NCBI GenBank assembly: GCA_022823945.1
Contig: JAJEBK010000050.1
Span: forward strand, 32,726 to 96,725
DNA length: 64,000 bases
Reading direction: 5' to 3'
Origin: Anaerolineae bacterium
Lineage (GTDB): Bacteria > Chloroflexota > Anaerolineae > Aggregatilineales > Phototrophicaceae
The notes under the pieces were generated by a model. It was not told where the DNA came from. It saw only the letters and a list, made by a program, of their open reading frames with translations, and did not search any database. Below are positions 18,412 through 26,325 of the stretch, piece after piece (within the stretch, counting starts at the first letter, position 1; each line of letters begins with the position of its first letter). The position numbers and the translations under genes are program-made.

Positions 18412-18440
18412 TTGACATGGGCGACCGCGCCGTCTATGCT
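18412..18440 (+). promoter_or_regulatory. Sigma-70 promoter of tRNA-Arg
   Basis: Perfect -35 TTGACA (18412-18417), 17-base spacer, -10 TATGCT (18435-18440). The predicted transcription start falls about 7 bases before the tRNA. Confidence 0.8.
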
Positions 18441-18453
18441 GATTGTCGCCAAT

Positions 18454-18526
18454 GTGCCTGTAGCTCAGCGGATAGAGCACTGGTCTACGGAACCAGGTGT
18501 CGGGAGTTCGAATCTCTCCAGGCACG
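18454..18526 (+). tRNA. tRNA-Arg (anticodon ACG)
   Basis: 73 bases. The acceptor stem GTGCCTG/CAGGCAC is fully paired. The D arm is GCTC/GAGC. The anticodon stem CTGGT/ACCAG carries the loop CTACGGA, anticodon ACG. The T arm GGGAG/CTCTC encloses TTCGAAT, and the discriminator is G. CCA is not encoded. A34 is normally deaminated to inosine by TadA to read CGU/CGC/CGA codons. It has its own promoter and terminator. Confidence 0.97.
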
Positions 18527-18532
18527 CAGCAG

Positions 18533-18557
18533 CCCCTTCAACAATGAAGGGGTTTTT
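18533..18557 (+). terminator. Rho-independent terminator after tRNA-Arg
   Basis: Stem CCCCTTCA/TGAAGGGG with an ACAA loop, followed by TTTTT, 7 bases after the tRNA. It lies immediately before the convergent sulfatase stop. Confidence 0.88.
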
Positions 18558-18568
18558 GTTTGGCTGCG

Positions 18569-20035
18569 CTACTTCCCTGCTGGTTGGAAGGCGCGGAATT
18601 GCGGGGCTTCGCCGGGCACAGGCGAATTGATGAATGCGCCGCGTCTTACCACAGCCTCGCGCCCGCCCAGCGACTCGATACGCCGCTGCTGATCGGCTTT
18701 TGCCCGCGCATCCACCGCTTCGGGATCGACTATCTGCCGCAATCGAGATTGATAATCCGCCAGCAAGCGCTGTGACCTGGCGTCTTTGTGATGCGCCAAG
18801 TCGTGCAGTTCGAGCGGATCTTCACGCAGGTCGAAAAGCTGTGACGGCGCATCGACATGATAAATCAGCTTGTAGCGGTGGTCGCGCAGCATATAAAAGG
18901 CATTGCGAGAGGCGATGGCATGGTACTCGGCGAAGACCGTTCGGTCATGATCATCTGCGACGGCGATCTCCCACAGTGAATCGCCAGGCAGGTCGGCATC
19001 GTCGGCATGTTTTGGACAGCCCAGCGCCTGCAAAATGCTCGGATGGCAGTCGACCAACGACACAGGCGTATCGATCTCTACCCCAACTGGCACATCCGCG
19101 CCCGCCATAATCAGCGGCACAGCGCAGGCCTCTTCGTACATGGTGAACTTGCCAAAGAGTCCCCGCGCGCCCAGTTGCTCGCCATGGTCAGAGGTATAGA
19201 TGATGCGCGTGCTCTCGCGCAGATTCAGCCCATCCAGCGCCGCCAGCACCGCCCCGATCTGCGCGTCCAGGAAGCTGCAAATGCCGTAATAGGCGGCGTG
19301 CAGGCGGCGGATAGCGGCTTCGTCAAAAGGCGTATCATAGCCAAAATAGCGGCGCATCCAGGCATAGGCGGGGTGCGACGACCAGTCAGCCTGCGCCCAT
19401 TGCGGCGGCAGCCTGATGTCTGCGTGGCGATAGCGGGCATAATCCTCCGGCGGCGCCAAAAAAGGCGGGTGTGGCGTCACGAAAGACAAAAAGAGCGCCC
19501 AGGGCTGCTGGTCATCGGCATGCTCGCGCAGCCAGCGGATGGCATTCTCGCTGTTGCGGATGTCGTATTGCTGGTAGGTGGAATCGCCCGGACCGGCTTC
19601 GTCTATGCCAATGCGCGATTCACGGGTCAGCGAGCCATCGCGGATGCCCATGGCCGGATCGCCGATGCCGCCGACAACATGCAGCGGCTCGATTTCTCGC
19701 GTGAAACCATAATCATCGCCGCCGCGGAAGTGCAGCTTGCCGATCGTATCGATAGTCGTTCCCTTGTCGCGCAGTCGGTGCATCCAGCTGGGGACGACGC
19801 CATCGTAGGGCAAACCGTTATCCCAATTGCCGATTTCGTGCACATAACGCCCGGTAGCCAGTGAAGCGCGCGCCGGTACACAGATGGCGCAGTTGGTATA
19901 GGCGTTGCGAAAGCGCGTACCAGCCGCCGCCAGCGCGTCCAGATTTGGCGTCTGCACCAGCGGATGCCCGGCACAACCCATCGCCGCCGCCTGGTGCTGG
20001 TCGCTGATGATGAAAAGCAAGTTGGCAGCTTGCAT
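18569..20035 (-). CDS. Type I sulfatase (formylglycine-dependent)
   Basis: 488 residues. It begins NLLFIISDQHQ, the metal-binding Asp region. The active-site motif C52-V-P-A-R (CxPxR) is where Cys becomes formylglycine. The downstream T-x-x-IGKLHF and YTSDHGEQLGARGLFGKF segments are typical of the arylsulfatase/choline-sulfatase family. No signal peptide, so a cytoplasmic sulfatase is predicted. It needs a formylglycine-generating or maturase enzyme not found in this window. Its start is divergent from the Ldh2-type gene (55-base gap). Its neighbours suggest release of sulfate from imported fuco-oligosaccharides. Confidence 0.93.
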   Translation of the reverse strand: MQAANLLFIISDQHQAAAMGCAGHPLVQTPNLDALAAAGTRFRNAYTNCAICVPARASLATGRYVHEIGNWDNGLPYDGVVPSWMHRLRDKGTTIDTIGKLHFRGGDDYGFTREIEPLHVVGGIGDPAMGIRDGSLTRESRIGIDEAGPGDSTYQQYDIRNSENAIRWLREHADDQQPWALFLSFVTPHPPFLAPPEDYARYRHADIRLPPQWAQADWSSHPAYAWMRRYFGYDTPFDEAAIRRLHAAYYGICSFLDAQIGAVLAALDGLNLRESTRIIYTSDHGEQLGARGLFGKFTMYEEACAVPLIMAGADVPVGVEIDTPVSLVDCHPSILQALGCPKHADDADLPGDSLWEIAVADDHDRTVFAEYHAIASRNAFYMLRDHRYKLIYHVDAPSQLFDLREDPLELHDLAHHKDARSQRLLADYQSRLRQIVDPEAVDARAKADQQRRIESLGGREAVVRRGAFINSPVPGEAPQFRAFQPAGK

Positions 20036-20090
20036 GCGCGCTCCCCGATGCTATGGTTACAATCCCACCAATTCTACACAAGGGATTGCC

Positions 20091-21122
20091 ATGCCGCACA
20101 CGATTCACGCCGAGCCACTGAGGAGCCTGTGTCGCGACATCTTCGCCGCGGCTGGAACGCCCGACGATATCGCCGCCATCGTCGCCGAGTCGCTGGTGAT
20201 GACCAACCTGTTTGGACACGACTCGCATGGCGTGCTGCGCGTGAAGCAGTACATCACGATGATCCGCGCTGGCATGATCCAGCCCGAGCAGCGACCGCAA
20301 GTGACAAAAAGTTTCGGCGCGACAGCCATGGTGAGCGGCGGTTATGGTTTTGGGCAGATGGGCGCGAGGTTCGCGGCTGATTTGGCGCGGAAGCTGGGCG
20401 CGGAATATGGCATCGCGGCGGTGTCGCTGGGCCAGACGACGCATATCGGTCGGCTGGGCGAATACACGGCGCATATCGCAGCGGGCGGCTTGATCGGCAT
20501 TGGATTCACCAGCGGCACCATGTTCAAGGGTTGGGTTACGCCTTATGGCGGGCGCGAGCGCGTCTTCGGCACGAATCCGCTGTCCTTCGCTGTGCCCGGC
20601 CCCGGCGACGAGACGCTGCTGCTGGACTTCGCGACAGCCGGCGTGGCGCATGGCAAGCTTGTGCTGGCGCGCGCCAAAGGCACACCAGCCCCCAGCGGCA
20701 TGATGCTGGATCGGCACGGCAATCCGACCACCGATGCGCAACTGCTGGACGAAGGCGCTGTGCTGCTGCCCATGGGGCTGCACAAAGGCTCGGGCTTGGC
20801 GATGATGATGGAATTGATCCCGACCCTGCTGGCGGGACATCGTCCCATCAGCGCGCCCGATTTTTCTTTTGGCAATCCCACACTGCTGCTGGCTTTGTCG
20901 CCGCAAGCCTTTGACGACAGCACAGATTTTGCAGCGCAGGTCGCTGCGCTAAAGCGGCGCGTCAAAGCGGTGCAGCCGGCCACCGGTTTTGACGAAGTGC
21001 TGCTGCCTGGCGAACCCGAAGCGCGGTCGCATGCGCAGCGCGTCCAGGCCGGCATTCCCCTGCCCGATGCGGTATGGGCAGATCTGCGCGAACTGGCGGA
21101 GGAGATGGGCATATCTCGCTGA
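20091..21122 (+). CDS. Ldh2/malate-L-lactate dehydrogenase family oxidoreductase
   Basis: 343 residues. GHDSHGVLRVKQYI is the hallmark of the Ldh2 family (NAD(P)-dependent oxidoreductases of 2-hydroxyacids or imines, unrelated to Rossmann enzymes). FGTNPLSFAVPG and LHKGSGLAMMMELI also fit. AAGGGA precedes ATG 20091. In this region a role in handling a 2-hydroxy- or keto-acid from sugar breakdown is plausible (L-lactate or a deoxy-sugar acid); that is inference. Confidence 0.88.
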   Translation: MPHTIHAEPLRSLCRDIFAAAGTPDDIAAIVAESLVMTNLFGHDSHGVLRVKQYITMIRAGMIQPEQRPQVTKSFGATAMVSGGYGFGQMGARFAADLARKLGAEYGIAAVSLGQTTHIGRLGEYTAHIAAGGLIGIGFTSGTMFKGWVTPYGGRERVFGTNPLSFAVPGPGDETLLLDFATAGVAHGKLVLARAKGTPAPSGMMLDRHGNPTTDAQLLDEGAVLLPMGLHKGSGLAMMMELIPTLLAGHRPISAPDFSFGNPTLLLALSPQAFDDSTDFAAQVAALKRRVKAVQPATGFDEVLLPGEPEARSHAQRVQAGIPLPDAVWADLRELAEEMGISR

Positions 21123-21172
21123 CATCCCTGTAATATCACCTCTCTGCGCCTCTGTGCCTTCTGTGTTTCAAA

Positions 21173-21205
21173 CCTCCCCCCGACTCGACGGGGGGACCGA
21201 GGGGG
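21173..21205. repeat. GC-rich hairpin repeat, tip GACTCGAC
   Basis: CCTCCCCCC, tip GACTCGAC, GGGGGGACCGAGGGGG. It ends 10 bases before a TACAAT -10-like box (21216-21221) of the following fucosidase gene, occupying the expected -35 region. Confidence 0.75.
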
Positions 21206-21255
21206 TAAAATCCGCTACAATCACCGCTCATACCCATCCGCTAGGAGACGCCACC

Positions 21256-22500
21256 ATGCTCAATCCCAAACCCACCAAAGGCAAAACCGACTGGTTTGTG
21301 CGCGACCGTTTCGGCATGTTCATCCACTGGGGACTTTATGCCATGCCCGCCCGGCATGAGTGGGTGAAACAGCGCGAAGAGATGACCGATGAGCAGTACG
21401 AACCCTTTTTTCGCCGCTTCAATCCGCGCCGCTTTGATCCTGAACATTGGGCAGACCTGGCAGCCGCCGCCGGCATGAAATACATGGTCATCACCTCCAA
21501 GCATCACGATGGCTTCTGCCTTTGGGATACGCAGCACACCGATTACAAAGCCACCAACACACCCTGGGGAAAGGATCTGCTGAAGGCAGTGGTCGAGGCA
21601 TTTCGCAGCCGAGGCATAAAGGTCGGTTTCTATTATTCGCTGATCGACTGGCATCACCCCGATTTCACAATCGACCGCATTCACGCCCTGCGCAACCACC
21701 CACAGCGCGAGCAACTCAATGTAGGCCGCGATATGAGCCGTTACCGCGCCTACATGAAGAAGCAAGTGCGCGAGCTGCTGAGCAACTTCGGCAAGATCGA
21801 CATCATCTGGTACGATTTTTCCTATCCGGGTGCCGACGGCAAGGGGCGCGACGACTGGGACAGCGCGGGCTTGGAAGCGCTAAGCCGCAGCCTGCAGCCC
21901 GATATCATCATCAACAATCGCCTGGATTTGCCCAGCGCCGCCGATATCTATACGCCAGAACAAGTGCAGCCGCGCGGCTGGGTGCATGTCGATGGCGAGC
22001 CAGTTGTCTGGGAGACCTGCCAGACTTTCAGTGGCAGCTGGGGCTATCACCGCGATGAAGCCACCTGGAAGAGCCCGGGGCAACTCATCCGCATGCTGGT
22101 CAACACAGTGGCAACTGGCGGCAACCTGCTGATGAATGTGGGACCGACCGCCATGGGCGAACTGGATGCGCGCGCCGAAGCCGCGTTGCGCGTCTATGAA
22201 AACTGGATGAACGGACATAGCGAAGCCATCTATGGCTGCACAGCCAGCGCCTTGCCGGCCCCCGCAGACTGCCGCCTGACGCAGAATGAGAATGGAGATG
22301 CGCTCTACTGCCACATCTTCGCTTATCCTTTCAAGCACCTGTATATGGATGGCATCGGCGACCGCATCGAATACGCAGAATTCTTGCATGATGGCAGCCA
22401 GATTCATTTCAGTGTGGACGAAAGCAAAGTTGCGCGCCTGGAATTGCCGGTCGTGCAGCCGCCGGTGGAAGTGCCGGTGGTCAAGCTGCATTTGCGCTGA
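21256..22500 (+). CDS. GH29 alpha-L-fucosidase (copy 1)
   Basis: 414 residues. It has RFGMFIHWGLYAMPA, the substrate-pocket motif SKHHDGFCLWDT, the predicted nucleophile Asp187 (IIWYDFSY) and GGNLLMNVGPTAMGELD, all GH29 hallmarks. It hydrolyses alpha-linked L-fucose with retention. No signal peptide, so cytoplasmic. ATG 21256 is chosen because AGGAGA lies upstream and the family's N-terminus begins there; the open frame extends 267 bases upstream without meaning. Closest in style to the copy at 30,504. Confidence 0.94.
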   Translation: MLNPKPTKGKTDWFVRDRFGMFIHWGLYAMPARHEWVKQREEMTDEQYEPFFRRFNPRRFDPEHWADLAAAAGMKYMVITSKHHDGFCLWDTQHTDYKATNTPWGKDLLKAVVEAFRSRGIKVGFYYSLIDWHHPDFTIDRIHALRNHPQREQLNVGRDMSRYRAYMKKQVRELLSNFGKIDIIWYDFSYPGADGKGRDDWDSAGLEALSRSLQPDIIINNRLDLPSAADIYTPEQVQPRGWVHVDGEPVVWETCQTFSGSWGYHRDEATWKSPGQLIRMLVNTVATGGNLLMNVGPTAMGELDARAEAALRVYENWMNGHSEAIYGCTASALPAPADCRLTQNENGDALYCHIFAYPFKHLYMDGIGDRIEYAEFLHDGSQIHFSVDESKVARLELPVVQPPVEVPVVKLHLR

Positions 22501-22547
22501 TACCCCACCCCCCAACCCCCTCCCCGAAGCATCAGGGAGGGGGAGCC
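22501..22547. repeat. GC-rich hairpin repeat, tip GAAGCATC
   Basis: Starts at the fucosidase stop: C-rich block, CCCCCTCCCC, tip GAAGCATC, GGGAGGGGG. It may act as a 3' stem-loop for the fucosidase transcript. Confidence 0.75.
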
Positions 22548-22618
22548 ATTCAGAGTAGATGAAATCTGATGCTCGATTTCTTGCAGATTAGCAATAAACG
22601 CACAGGATTCTCGACGAG

Positions 22619-22712
22619 TCTCCCTTCTCTATTGATATGGGGAAGGGCCGGGGATGGGGTAGAAAAAACTGTCCTATCCTCAGCCCAAAATGAGGGAGGG
22701 GCTGGGTGATCA
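22619..22712. repeat. Two degenerate GC-rich hairpin repeats
   Basis: CTCCCTTCTCT, tip ATTGATAT, GGGGAAGGGCCGGGGATGGGG (22619-22662), then a CAGCCC ... GAGGGAGGGGCTG inverted repeat (22682-22709). They fill the space between two convergent stops. Confidence 0.6.
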
Positions 22713-22714
22713 GC

Positions 22715-24391
22715 TTACCCGCCGTATTGCACTTCCAAGAACCGATTCGCCGCCACATTGCGCAGCTCGTCTTCAACGCCGCTGGACCAGCGAATGCGCA
22801 GTCTATCGACGCCCGCAGCCCCCAAGCCAAAATGCAGCGCCATGTCGTTGCCCGCGCCCAGGCTGGAGCCAGCTTTGACTTCCTGCATCAGCACGCGTCC
22901 ATCGGTCGTCGTGAGATAGACGCGGCTGCCGATGGCATCACGGTTGATGTCGCCGCCGCCCTGCAAGCGCACATTCAGCCAATTGTGGCTGCTGGTGGCC
23001 GCGCCGGTGTTGCGATATAGCGCATAGCCCTCGTTCCAATTGCCAAGCACAAAGTCCAGCCAGCCATCGCGATCATAATCAGCATAAGCCAGCCCCATGC
23101 TGGGTTTCAGGTCGTTCAGCCAGCTGGCGGGCGTCACATCGGCGAAGCTGCCATCGCCGCGGTTCTCGAAGAGGAAGTCGCGATATTCGAACATCATGCC
23201 TTCGGGACCGCTGAAGATATCGAATTGGATGAATTCGGTGGCGGTCAGGAACAAATCGAGCCAGCTGTCGTTGTTGTAATCAAAGAAGATGGTGCCCCAG
23301 CCCACGGCGCTGCTGGGACCAACGACGACGCCAGCGGCATCGGCCACATCGTCAAAAGTGCCATCGCCTTGGTTCTGCAGCAGCACCATGCCATTGACCA
23401 TGTCGCTGAAGTAGAAATCCAGGTCGAGGTCGTTGTCATAATCGCCGACCGCCAGCCCCATGCCATGGATGAAAGTGCGCGCGCCGGCCGCAATGGAAAC
23501 TTCACTGAAGCACCAGCCGCCGCAGCCCGCGCCATCGTTGCGCCACAAGATATTGCCCAGCATGTTCTTGAACTGATCGTTGACGACATAGATATCGGCA
23601 TCGCCATCGTTGTCATAATCGGTGAAGCTGGCGCTGAAGCCAGCCCCGAGCAACAAGTCGTATTCCAGCAGGTGCGTCACATCGGCGAATGTGCCATCGC
23701 CACGATTGTGATACAAGGTGTCGCGAGCCGCATCGTGCTCGCGGGTGATGTTGGGGTCGCCACATTCCGGGAAGCACGACCAGTTCACCACATACAAATC
23801 GAGGTAGCTGTCGCCGTCATAGTCGCCCCAGGTGGCGGTTGTGCCTTTGCCGCGGTCGCCGACGCCCGCCTGCGCCGTCACATCGCGGAAACCAGCGCCA
23901 TTTTCATTATGAAAGAGCGTGTTCGCGCCGTGATTCAACACATACAGATCGAGCCAGCCATCGTTGTCATAATCCACCCAGACTGCGCCGCCACTCAGCG
24001 CAGCCTCCAACGCGACCTGCGGTGCCAGCGAAGAGACAACGAACCGGCCATCGCCCGTGCTGCGATACAAGATATTGGCAGCCTGGTTGCCCGTCACATA
24101 CAGATCGAGCCAGCCGTCACGATTGTAGTCGCCCCAGGCTTGCCCGATGCCCAGATAGCCTGCGGCGAAGTCGTCTTCAAAGAGTTCCCAGTCGCCGCGG
24201 TGGGTGGCGTGGATGCCGGCCGCCTCGCTGACATCAACGAAAGGCTCCAAGGGACCGATGGCGAGGATGGCGATCGAGCAGATGACAAGCAGGCCGAGGC
24301 GGAAGGCTACCCCACCCCCGGCCCCTCCCCGACGAGTCGGAGTGGGGAGATTTAGGACCTGTCTCCCAACTTGGTTACGGAATTCGGGCAC
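22715..24391 (-). CDS. VCBS/FG-GAP repeat protein with ASPIC/UnbV domain
   Basis: About 558 residues. At least seven calcium-loop FG-GAP repeats of the type DYDNDGWLDLYV form a probable beta-propeller. The C-terminal ASPIC/UnbV domain is NWLNVRLQGG ... IGSRVYL ... LHFGLG ... RIRWSSG. A hydrophobic segment (33-47) should export or anchor it. The GTG start at 24391 is chosen because its Shine-Dalgarno, AGGGGGAGG, lies directly upstream, inside a dispersed hairpin repeat. Residues 14-28 are translated from a second hairpin copy. CRTAC1-like proteins are surface proteins, often glycan- or metal-associated. It sits downstream of the sugar ABC operon. Confidence 0.85.
   Translation of the reverse strand: MPEFRNQVGRQVLNLPTPTRRGGAGGGVAFRLGLLVICSIAILAIGPLEPFVDVSEAAGIHATHRGDWELFEDDFAAGYLGIGQAWGDYNRDGWLDLYVTGNQAANILYRSTGDGRFVVSSLAPQVALEAALSGGAVWVDYDNDGWLDLYVLNHGANTLFHNENGAGFRDVTAQAGVGDRGKGTTATWGDYDGDSYLDLYVVNWSCFPECGDPNITREHDAARDTLYHNRGDGTFADVTHLLEYDLLLGAGFSASFTDYDNDGDADIYVVNDQFKNMLGNILWRNDGAGCGGWCFSEVSIAAGARTFIHGMGLAVGDYDNDLDLDFYFSDMVNGMVLLQNQGDGTFDDVADAAGVVVGPSSAVGWGTIFFDYNNDSWLDLFLTATEFIQFDIFSGPEGMMFEYRDFLFENRGDGSFADVTPASWLNDLKPSMGLAYADYDRDGWLDFVLGNWNEGYALYRNTGAATSSHNWLNVRLQGGGDINRDAIGSRVYLTTTDGRVLMQEVKAGSSLGAGNDMALHFGLGAAGVDRLRIRWSSGVEDELRNVAANRFLEVQYGG
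24308..24352. repeat. GC-rich hairpin repeat inside a coding sequence, tip GACGAGTC
   Basis: CCCCACCCCCGGCCCCTCCCC, tip GACGAGTC, then GGAGTGGGGAG; translated as residues 14-28 of the VCBS protein. Confidence 0.75.
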
Positions 24392-24397
24392 GGTTTG

Positions 24398-24434
24398 CCT
24401 CCCCCTGACTTGTCGGGGGGACTGAGGGGGGTTC
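24398..24434. repeat. GC-rich hairpin repeat supplying a Shine-Dalgarno, tip GACTTGTC
   Basis: CCTCCCCCT, GACTTGTC, GGGGGGACTGAGGGGGG. On the minus strand its distal arm reads AGGGGGAGG, 6 bases before the GTG start of the VCBS gene. Stem formation would hide this ribosome site. Confidence 0.7.
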
Positions 24435-24439
24435 AATCT

Positions 24440-25330
24440 CTAGCGCTTGACGCCCGAGGTCGCGATGCCTTCGACAAAGTAGCGCTGCCCGAAGATGAAA
24501 ATCAGCAGCACCGGAATGACGGCGATAGTGGCGACAGCCATCATCAGATGCCATTCGGTGTTGCCATAAGCGCCTTGATATTGCACCAGGCAGACGGGCA
24601 AAGTCTGCACATCGGGCGTGCGCAGGTAGAGCAAGGGACCGAAAAAGTTGTTCCAGTTGCCGATGAAAGCGAAGATAGCCAGGGTGGCCAGCGCCGGTTT
24701 GGACAGCGGGATGAAGATTTGCAGCAAGATGCGCGCATGGCCGGCACCATCGATCTTGGCGGCGTCAACCAGCTCTTCTGGGATTGTCATGAAGAACTGG
24801 CGCAGCAGGAAGATGAAGAAAGCCCAGCCGAACCAGGCCGGCACCATCAACGGCAGGTGCGTATCGAGCCAGCCGAAGCGACTGAACAGCACATACTGCG
24901 GCACCACCAGCGCCTCGTTGGGCAGCAGCATGGTCGCCAGGACGATGGCGAACCAGAAATTCTTGCCACGCGCCTTCAAGCGGGCGAAAGCATAAGCCGC
25001 CAAAGTGCAAGAGACGAGGTTGCCGATGATATTGTTGACGGTGATTTTCAGCGAATTCCAGGTACAGGTGGTGAAGTCGACATAGCCATAGCCATACCAG
25101 CCATCGGGGAAATTCTGCCATTGCAGCGTCTCGGGGATGAGCCGCGGCGGGAAGGCAAATACCTGGTTCAGCGGCTTGAGCGCAGTCGACACCATGACGA
25201 TAAAGGGCATGACAAAAATGATGCCAATGGGGACCAGCAAGGCGAATGTGAGGATGATGCCGATAGCGCGGCGTCCCTTTATGGTATTGCGCCAGGCATA
25301 GCCTTTTTTGCGCTGCTTTGCTTTCGTCAT
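24440..25330 (-). CDS. Sugar ABC transporter permease, MalG/CUT1 type
   Basis: 296 residues, six predicted membrane helices starting with IGIILTFALLVPIGIIFVMP. The EAA loop that contacts the ATPase is EELVDAAKIDGAGHARI. Second permease of a CUT1 oligosaccharide importer; it follows the MalF-type gene by 5 bases. No ATPase gene is nearby, so a shared MsmK-like ATPase elsewhere is inferred. Confidence 0.93.
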   Translation of the reverse strand: MTKAKQRKKGYAWRNTIKGRRAIGIILTFALLVPIGIIFVMPFIVMVSTALKPLNQVFAFPPRLIPETLQWQNFPDGWYGYGYVDFTTCTWNSLKITVNNIIGNLVSCTLAAYAFARLKARGKNFWFAIVLATMLLPNEALVVPQYVLFSRFGWLDTHLPLMVPAWFGWAFFIFLLRQFFMTIPEELVDAAKIDGAGHARILLQIFIPLSKPALATLAIFAFIGNWNNFFGPLLYLRTPDVQTLPVCLVQYQGAYGNTEWHLMMAVATIAVIPVLLIFIFGQRYFVEGIATSGVKR

Positions 25331-25335
25331 CTAGC

Positions 25336-26241
25336 CTATACCTCGTAGAAGACCCAGCGCCTGCCCAGCCGGAATTGCAGCCCAGTCAGCGCCATGAGAA
25401 TGACAAACATGATCCAGGCGACGGCGGCGGCGACGCCCAACTGCAAGAAGATGAAGGCGTTCTCCCAAAGATACCAGATCAACACATTGCTCGATTCGCC
25501 CGGTCCGCCTTCTGTCATCACGCGGATTTCTGTGAAGTTTTGGAAAGAGCTCACCACCGAGATGATGATGACGAAGAAAAGCACCGGCGACAGCATGGGC
25601 AGGGTCACATTGCGGAACTTTGCCCAGTTGCCGGCACCATCAATTTCAGCCGACTCGTACAGCTCTTTGGGCACGCCCTGCAAACCCGCCAACAAGATGA
25701 TCATGTTGGGTCCGACTTGGAACAGGCTCATCAAAATGAGCGATGGCTTGACCCAGGTCGAACTGTAGATCCAGGGCGGACCGGTGATGCCGATCTGCTT
25801 CAACGAATAATTCAGGATGCCTAGGCGAGGGTTAAATATCCATATCCACACCAGCGCCACCGCCACGCCCGCCGTCACTGTGGGCAGATAATATACGGCG
25901 CGGAAGAAGGGAATGCCTGGCACTTTCTGGTTCAACAGAATCGCCAGCAATAGCGCAAAGGCGGTGCCAAACACAACCCGGCCGACGACAATGTAGAGCG
26001 TGTTGCCGACTGAAGTCCAGAAAATCGGGTCTGCAGCCAGAGTCGCATAATTGTCCAAGCCGATGAATTGCAGGTTGTCCAGCGAGATGCGCCAATCGGT
26101 GAAGCTCAATCCCAGCATGCCCAAGACCGGACCGGCATTGAAGACGACCAGGCCGATCAGCCAAGGCAAGATGAACAGATAGAAGATGCGCTCTTCACGG
26201 CGGGCGCTGGGAGAGATAGGACGCAGGAAACGTCGAAACAT
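25336..26241 (-). CDS. Sugar ABC transporter permease, MalF/CUT1 type
   Basis: 301 residues with about six membrane helices (IFYLFILPWLIGLVVFNAGP first). The EAA loop is KELYESAEIDGAGNWAKF. It forms the heteromeric channel with the following MalG-type subunit. ATG 26241 is preferred over the TTG codon just before it. It is separated from the upstream binding-protein gene by a stable hairpin. Confidence 0.93.
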   Translation of the reverse strand: MFRRFLRPISPSARREERIFYLFILPWLIGLVVFNAGPVLGMLGLSFTDWRISLDNLQFIGLDNYATLAADPIFWTSVGNTLYIVVGRVVFGTAFALLLAILLNQKVPGIPFFRAVYYLPTVTAGVAVALVWIWIFNPRLGILNYSLKQIGITGPPWIYSSTWVKPSLILMSLFQVGPNMIILLAGLQGVPKELYESAEIDGAGNWAKFRNVTLPMLSPVLFFVIIISVVSSFQNFTEIRVMTEGGPGESSNVLIWYLWENAFIFLQLGVAAAVAWIMFVILMALTGLQFRLGRRWVFYEV

Positions 26242-26272
26242 CAATCACACTCACTCGCTGTGCTTACAGAAT

Positions 26273-26301
26273 TGAGGGAGACCAAAAGGCGATCTCCCTC
26301 A
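26273..26301 (-). promoter_or_regulatory. Intercistronic hairpin between binding-protein and permease genes
   Basis: A perfect 9-base stem TGAGGGAGA/TCTCCCTCA with an 11-base loop and no following T tract. In CUT1 operons such stems protect the 5' message and lower permease expression relative to the binding protein. Confidence 0.7.
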
Positions 26302-26325
26302 GTTGCATACAGAGTTGAATCTGAA

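Noticed and set aside
23225..24355. Plus-strand open frame with many Ile/Val/Ala repeats
   Set aside because: It is the reverse complement of the VCBS repeat codons; its periodicity merely mirrors the DxDxDG repeats.
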